Of a DNA stretch of 64,000 nt, positions 57,687 through 64,000 are shown one piece after another; the first letter of the stretch is position 1; the number at the start of each line of letters is the position of its first letter. Under the pieces are notes generated by a model. That model saw only the letters and a program-made list of their open reading frames with translations, ran no database searches and was not told the origin of the DNA. Both the position numbers and the translations under genes were made by a program. The stretch is taken from positions 137,147,990 to 137,211,989 of the forward strand of contig CP136067.1 of the NCBI GenBank assembly GCA_032622095.1. Direction: 5' to 3'. Source of the stretch: Siphonodentalium dalli. Taxonomy: Eukaryota; Mollusca; Scaphopoda; Gadilida; Siphonodentaliidae.

Positions 57687-59540
57687 ATGTGGACCTCCTT
57701 TTGGAATTTACTGCCGTCCATTGAATGTATAAAAATCTATGCCAGAATTTTCTTCAGTATGAACAATAAAGAGCGTTTGTGTGTGATAAGGTATTTTTCG
57801 CCCGCGACGATTTTATGAACCTAAATATTCAAATCCTTTCAACACCGTAGTTACTTTAAAGACAAAACCGCGGCAGCATGCCAGTTGACCTTTGATAAAA
57901 CTTGAAAGGGAATATCGAGGAGAAAGTGACATGTCACAATCATGTTAACTCAAACAGTTACAATGTAGCAAACAATGACGATGGCTACAGTCCTCGCGCC
58001 AAATTTCTGAATAATGCTGACGTAATTGTAATTCGCGTGCACCTGGCATTTGAGATATACAGATGTGCGCAAAATTAACGGCGATTATCAACCTCCCAAT
58101 CAAGGGTTTCACTAACTTTTTTGTGGCAATATACGTAAACAATACTTTATAATGGATATATAACAAAATAAAAATTTAATGATGCATGAATGGTTTATAC
58201 ATCCATTGAATAAAAGAGACCACGTGGTTCGTTTATGTGGATTTGCAATAGATCGGATATGGGAGATCATGGGATGATTAGAATTGTGCTAAATTAATCG
58301 GCTTTCCGGAAAACACGGCACCAGAGCGCATCACTTCAACGAAACGGGAATATCTGAGAATGTACTTCCGTTGCGAAAACAAAAGTATCGTGGTTCTCCG
58401 TTTTTTTTATTGCTGTATATGGTGCCGCTGTGTATTCCAATGTTTATTTATTTATGAAACTCTATTTCTCTTTCACCCTTGAATGAAGTAATTACAGTAA
58501 GCATGTTTGTTGAGATACTATACTTGTCAATATATGTCATAGCTGTCTGGTTTTTTAAATCCAGATTCCTACATAAATTATACAAGTAATAGACGCATGC
58601 ATGCATGACGTATTGACCGCGTGGTTGTTTGTGCACGCGAGGTTTTCCCCGAATTATCTGCATTTTCTGATCAGGACTAGTGGTTTTCATAACTTGTCAA
58701 CATGAAAATTTGTATTTGAATATGATGACTAAAATCTTATCTGTAGAAATGTTGGTAGAGTATACAATAAATGGTGTATTTTCAATAGCTTGTTAATGCA
58801 TAATAAAACGGAAAAATTAAATGAATTGAAAAGCATACCGCCCACCCCTAATTTCGGGGTGTCTGTTCGGGGAAATGTGTGCATTATTCCTTTTGACCTT
58901 ATACACGTGTCTCATCACAATTCTAAAAAAAAATTCAACACACATTGTTTGTGTAATCTTTATTCAGTCCATCCTCTGGTGGCAAATACCATGGAATTAT
59001 AGAGCAAAGCGTAAAATGTTGCGTATTTCCAGTTTCTGGCGGTGGCAGTTAATTTTCACTTGGCAATGGATTTGCCACATATATGGATTGAGAATATTAC
59101 ACTTTTATTCAATATGCTCATTTGACCATATTTTTTGTTTAAATAATAGCAACTCTAATAAAAACATGGGACTAATATTATTTTCTTATTCTCTGTTATG
59201 GTGTCAAAGCATACCACATTAGAACAAAATATCGGTAAGCTCCTCCCACAGCCAATCAATTAAAGCAGAGAATAAAATCTCACAAACTAATCCTGGATGA
59301 TTGACAGGTGTATGTCGACGTGATAGCATGCACGGGATCGACGCATGACTTTAAGTTTTTTTTATATTTGACAACAAAGTTCCATTAAAATCTTCGTTAG
59401 ATCATTGAAACAGTGGGGTTAAATATAAATGTGATTCGTCATAATGACCTTAAAGCCGATATTATGTACGGATTTAAATTTCCTTTAATTAAAAATACTA
59501 ACCTTCGTATATTTCTACTAATAAAAAACATGTTTTAAAC
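57687..59540. other. No gene recognised
   Basis: AT-rich DNA. Minus-strand text near 58000-58090 is slightly more protein-like but has no domain. Confidence 0.45.
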
Positions 59541-59755
59541 TCGAGAAAAAAGACGATACAAACCAAAAATCTAACCCCGGTGTACTTGCCATTCGGCCGC
59601 GGTGTACTTGCCGTTCGGCCGCGGTGTACTTGCCGTTCGGCTGCGGTGTACTTGCCGTTCGACCGGGGTGCTCAACTGCGGTTACACAAAGTGACACCGC
59701 TGCCAAACGGTAAGTACACCGCGGTGGCAGTGGACACTTGTTTTGTCCAGCGGGG
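59541..59755 (+). repeat. Right part of K with 22-bp repeats
   Basis: Four near-perfect units of GGTGTACTTGCCGTTCGGCC at about 59578-59665, then the inverse TIR. It matches 51505-51709. Confidence 0.85.
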
Positions 59756-59794
59756 TACTTAGGGCTTCCTAGGAACGGGGGAGATTCTCAAGAG

Positions 59795-59882
59795 CATATG
59801 CGTGTAGTGTGATTCGTATGTCTGGGGCCAGACGTGAGTGTGTCTGTATCCAGACATCAGCGTGTTGTGTGATTCTTATGTC
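59795..59882 (+). repeat. Direct repeat flanking element K copy 2, right
   Basis: Counterpart of 54815-54907. It lies within a local ~125-bp duplication whose other part (GTACTTAGGGGTTCC, GAACGGGGTAGATT) follows at 59890. Confidence 0.7.
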
Positions 59883-60149
59883 TGTCTTTGTACTTAGGGG
59901 TTCCAAGGAACGGGGTAGATTTTCATCGATCGGGTAAGTTTTTCCGCCCGAGGTGATCTTCGCATTGAAACGGGTACCCACAAACGTACCTCTTTTAGGG
60001 ACGGGTACCATCACGGGACGGGTACTATCATTTCTCTTCATTAAAAAGGCAGAATTAACTCAAATTAAATTAAAAAATTAACGGATTTCGATGAAATTTG
60101 ATACCTAGGGATACTTTTGTCGGGGGAGTGTTTTGGACGGGTCAAATCG

Positions 60150-60225
60150 TTACCCGACCTGACCTTGACCTTCAAAATGGTAAATTCAAGGTCAAAGCCT
60201 GGACGAAGTCGGGTCACCTGCTAGT
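60150..60225 (+). repeat. Conserved repeat end with AGGTCA-type half-sites, copy 2
   Basis: CCTGACCTTGACCTTCAAAA, ATTCAAGGTCAAAGC and GGACGAAGTCGGGTCACC match 56709-56785 with few changes. The preceding TTTCGATGAAATTTGATACC also resembles 55940-55960, so both copies belong to one family with conserved right ends. Confidence 0.75.
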
Positions 60226-61641
60226 ATATATATAACGACAAATAGAATCAAATTGGCCATTTTCCCGTGAAACTTGGGACAGGCAAGCAAGGTACAAAAA
60301 TTGGTGAAATCTGAGTACGAACGTCGGAGTGTTCCCCTATCGTATTGCGATAATCATCATCCGTAGAGTGCATGTTAATGCTGCGATTTTAAGCAATTTT
60401 CTCACTTCAAAGTATACAAAAGTTGTTTTTGGACATTCCACTGCATTTGACAGTGTAAGGAGGTTTTCATTCACTTTTGGAAGAAGAAAAACAAGCGACA
60501 ATGCCGTTTACGCGGCCATAATCGGTTCAGACTCAGTGAGTCAGAATTGCAACGAATTTAGGGAATCGGAAACCGAAAGTTGTCTAGCCTTGTCTTATAA
60601 CTTATATAAGTTATAAGTTATATATATATTATGTAAACACTGTTTTCTACAAAGTGCCTGTGCACTGCCCTGCAGTGCAGATGAAAAATTTCATTATTGA
60701 GATGTGTCGTTTCAGAGTTTGTGTACAGTCTACAGATTCTCATTTTAGTTAGTCCGCAAATCTGACTTTTATTATCACTAGTTGGGACAATCATTCGATG
60801 GTGTGTGTGACATTCTGCATAGCTCTGTTTGAATAGTTGGGTCCACCAACTACATTTTAGTAAGACAATTTTATCTCAATATCATAAAACTAAGCTTCAT
60901 ATCAATTCATGTTAGAATCTTTTGACATAAAACCTATATGCGGTGTTTATATCGTACCACCATATCAGAAATATTCGATATATATCAATGAAAAAGCACT
61001 TGAAAACTTTTTTTAAACAACGACCGGAAATTGTAGTCGCCCGTATGAAAATGGCCGAAGCTGAAAGCATCGTATTGAGGCACCTTCACTTTTTTACGGA
61101 TGTGTGTCAATGCGTTATGCATAAAATTCTCGGGGTGGTCGGAGCGGGGGTGCGGCATGGGGTGTTGCTGGGCCCGAAATTAATTTTATTTCTCATATTG
61201 CTAATTTTTTTATTATATAATAATACTGAGAAATAAAATTAATTTGTCTGTGACTGTGCTTAAGGACTTTGCTAACCCAATTTTCCCCAAATTTAATGGA
61301 GTCCAAAATAAAGGTTTATGTTCACTTTTATTACCAATCACAGTAACCATACCCATGGATGCTACATTTTAAGAGTATAATTCATGGTAGATTATGTTAG
61401 AAATTCAAAATGTGAAATTTATAGAAGTTTTTAAAATTTATTTTTTCGAACCCAAAATCAACAAACACAAAGGTCATATCTAAGAAAAAAATATGGGTAT
61501 GTGTACTGAACACTGTGAAGAATGATGAACAATAAAGATATACTCACATTTCTTTAGTTTTATTAAGATTTTTGGCTTGGAAGCAGTTGTCTACAAATGG
61601 TAGCTTTCATTGCTCAGCAAAGCTATTTGGGAGGGAAATCA
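60226..61641. other. No gene recognised; two small hairpins
   Basis: A perfect 24-bp palindrome at 60595-60618 (CTTATAACTTAT and inverse) and an inverted pair ATTAATTTTATTTCTCA at 61179-61244. The frames at 60329-60616 and 60943-61236 have no recognised domain. Confidence 0.5.
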
Positions 61642-63799
61642 TAAAAGCCGAACACAACCGAACACAACCGAACATAACCGAACACAAGTCCAAATAATGG
61701 GAAATTTCACGAATAAAGTTCATAGGCATATGTATTCATGTTCACACTATTACTATACGAACTTTGGTGGAGTTCGGGCCAATAATAAGTGTTTTATTCG
61801 ATATTTTGTAAAACGCGTTTAGTGTTCGACATAGAAAAGCCGAACACAAGTTTATGTTCGACACTCAGTCACCGGTAATTAATTAACACATAGATATGCA
61901 TAGATGTGGCGTTAGCTGGCGTTTGAGATATATAACTCTATATACAGTCTACTAAATATAAGACCACCTTGTAAAGTTCATAGGCATATGTATTCACGTT
62001 CATACTATTACTATACGAAGTTTGGTGGAGTTTGGTTCAATAATGAGTGTTTTGTTGGGTGTTTTGTATAACGCGTTTGTGTTTGGCATAGAAAAGCCGA
62101 ACACAAACTTCTGTCTCATGGATTAGATTATCCGCTGATAGGTGATAATTAATATCTGCCAGAAGGGATTTAGCAGGTTTAATTCGCGAGAAAAAACGTG
62201 TTTTGTTGTCCATTTTCGTCTGCATTCTCACTAAAATGTTACCCCCCCCCCCCGTTATTATTACAAGTCATTTCGTACAATGTGGTAGTTTAGATGGATC
62301 ATACTGGACACATGCGAACATATCAGCACGCCCCGGACTTCTAAGAAGTAGTAAATCGGTTGTTGAGTTAAGATACTCATGCGGAAATGGTTCGGAGAAT
62401 ATAATACTAACCACAAAACAAATAGTTTATTGCAATCATAAGTAAACATTGTAAAATTATATATAATAGTGTTCTTGTTGGCGACATAACATCTCTTGGT
62501 GATGGTGCAGGGAATTCTGGTGGAATTGATGTCAATCATAGTATATGTTCAAAGTACTATACAATATACTATACAATATACTTATATGCAAATTCTGTCC
62601 TCGGCGGAACGGATTTGGGCAGAGTTTGTTCTCCTTGAAGTCAGTGGATGGAAATGGCTCTGATGCGTGCCTAACTTTTGTGTATATATCATGCTGTATG
62701 GTGGAAGCCGATATAAAGCCAGTGTTCAACTTATCGTAGAAACACATGCATCGAATACCGATTGAATTGAAATGAATTGTCTGAATACGAATAAAGAGCG
62801 TTTCGTATTGTATCTTTTTAAAAGTCTGATATGCAGGAATTTAAGATAGTTTTCAAAAATGTGCCTGATATGACAGGAATGTGATATGAAAGGAATAATT
62901 ATTTTGCGCCAAGATACCTTTTGACGCTTGCTAGGGTTGATTGATCTAGTTTTGCATGCCTTTACTCTTTTAGTCTGACATGGCTTCTTGGCAATAGCCG
63001 CGGTTTTCGGTATCGTCAAACGTTCGTCAGTCGAAATTTGCCCAAGATTCTTGCATAAATTAAATTGGTCACCAAGCGATGACTTAGTAAAAAGTCATTG
63101 ATTTTCAATTGCTGGCACTCTACATGAAACCATCGGTCACACATATCGCAGCCGATGCTGCGTATCTCGTGACATTCCTGGGAACAAACACCACATGGGT
63201 AAATCAATTTGGAATTAGGCATTGTAGAATTTTCAGACCTGTGATAAGAATGCCAAATACTGCTGAGATTGTGATTTGCCAAATAATATCATACCACATT
63301 CTTATATAGAACTTCTCGAATATTGCACCATGAACTCACTTTCTTGTCACTCAAATATTGTTTTTACAATCGTACGTTGTCTTTCATGGCGGGGCCCACC
63401 AAAAGCATGTTGTTTCTATAATAGTAGGCGCCATCAAATACTGATTGCAACTAACTGTCAAAACACTGAACTACAATAGGTGAGAGACCGCCACCATCAA
63501 CAATTAAAGCCTTTCGGCTTAGTGACCATATATCTGATATTAATTATCACCTAGCTAGACAGCCGTTATAGACTAATACACGAGAGAAGCTTGTGTTCGG
63601 CTTTTCTATGCCGAACACTGAACGCGTTTTACAAAATATCGAATAAAACACTTATTATTGGCCCGAACTCCACCAAACTTCGTATATTAATAGTGTGAAC
63701 ATGAATACACACGCCTATGAACTTTATTCGTTATATTTCCCATTATTTGGACTTGTGTTCGGTTATGTTCGGTTGTGTTCGGTTGTGTTCGGCTTTTAT
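61642..63799 (+). mobile_element. Element L: ~210-bp inverted ends, carries a PHD-finger frame
   Basis: TAAAAGCCGAACACAACCG (with CCGAACACAA repeated) starts the left arm 61642-61870. Its inverse occupies 63589-63799. A second left-arm copy lies at 61975-62157 and matches the right end further inward (GGTGATAATTAATATC, inverse at 63537-63553). No target duplication is certain. The interior holds a C tract (62240-62253) and the PHD relic. Confidence 0.82.
62726..63282 (-). pseudogene. PHD-finger protein fragment, frameshifted, inside element L
   Basis: The minus-strand frame from 63282 contains YPCGVCSQECHEIRSIGCDM and CDRWFHVEC, the first six ligands of a PHD finger (Cys pairs, His, Cys, with the conserved aromatic before H-x2-C). 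A frame change near 63075 then moves the open reading to the frame ending at 62726, which begins FNLCKNLGQISTDERLT and continues with a Lys/Arg-rich tail (KKPCQTKRVKACKTR). The last Cys pair is incomplete (LCKNLG). PHD fingers read histone tails, but this compact type is also widespread in invertebrate retroelement ORFs. Its position between the inverted ends suggests transposon-borne or captured sequence. Not functional as it stands. Confidence 0.65.
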
Positions 63800-64000
63800 A
63801 CGCACCGATTTGGGAACTGAATTTGATGGGTCAAGATAATGTTCACTCAAGTCTGTTGGGATTCATGGGGATTATGACTAGCCAGTGCTGTACTTTATCC
63901 TGACTCAGGATGATTGGTGACCTAGTTTCTGGGCTATGGGGGTACACCAGATTGGGGATTAGACAATTCTTTTGTCAAGAGATTCACAACACACCGCTGT
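63800..64000. other. No feature recognised
   Basis: Unique DNA to the window edge. Confidence 0.5.

Larger units (their letters stand above)
54911..59755 (+). mobile_element. Possible 4.8-kb element K, copy 2 (or two K end fragments)
   Basis: CCCCGCTGGACAAAACAAGT starts at 54911 and the inverse ends at 59755, each next to TA. GCCGCGGTGTACTTGCCGTT repeats occur just inside both ends (55015-55060, 59575-59650). The ~4.5 kb between includes a hAT element. K copy 1 is far smaller without its insertion, so this could be a K split by a large insert rather than a full-length member. No transposase was recognised. Confidence 0.5.

Overview
The window looks like gene-poor, AT-rich DNA from an animal genome, most probably a mollusc or a related lophotrochozoan. 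There are no operons or bacterial signals. The few coding pieces look metazoan: a TNF-receptor-like membrane protein, a spliced acidic exon, a PHD finger and BED zinc-finger relics. Four elements combine tandem core repeats, an (ACGG)n microsatellite and a terminal hairpin, which is the 'pearl'/Helentron-like architecture well known from bivalves. The taxon assignment is inference.

Positions 1-22.7 kb are a nested stack of transposons. A ~4.9 kb fold-back element (element A) is present twice in the same orientation. Copy A1 (1-6568) is interrupted by a 5'-truncated, decayed Jockey-like LINE (1900-4497). Copy A2 (6759-21074) sits in the centre of a palindromic MITE (family H), flanked by TAG on both sides. 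A2 is itself split by a 9.4 kb element S (10411-19781; 60-bp inverted ends, 5-bp duplication ACATT). S contains a 6.7 kb element P (10807-17486; 1.49-kb inverted repeats, 8-bp duplication GTATTCTG). One arm of P carries a 480-bp TTAA-flanked MITE that the other arm lacks. The order of insertion can be read directly: H, then A2, then S, then P, then the MITE.

Positions 22.7-36.2 kb are a dense field of short palindromic elements: hAT-type (8-bp duplications), Tc1/mariner-type (TA), piggyBac-type (TTAA, ends CCCTTT) and others. Three differently ended families share the same ~70-bp hairpin module. Minisatellites lie among them.

Positions 36.2-45.5 kb hold the best coding evidence. A minus-strand exon (36183-36580) ends one base from a MITE. 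A TNFR-like open reading frame (44887-45426) has its last ten residues inside a dispersed repeat. Between them lies a ~2 kb field of dispersed GCTTAAGC palindromes.

Positions 45.5-64 kb hold more MITEs, two pearl-like elements, a retroposed poly(A) fragment with target duplication, a LINE 3' remnant, and a BED-finger relic. They also hold a 2.07 kb hAT element with an exact 8-bp duplication, possibly nested in a larger element K, and a long-TIR element (61642-63799) carrying a broken PHD-finger reading frame. No rRNA, tRNA or CRISPR was recognised.
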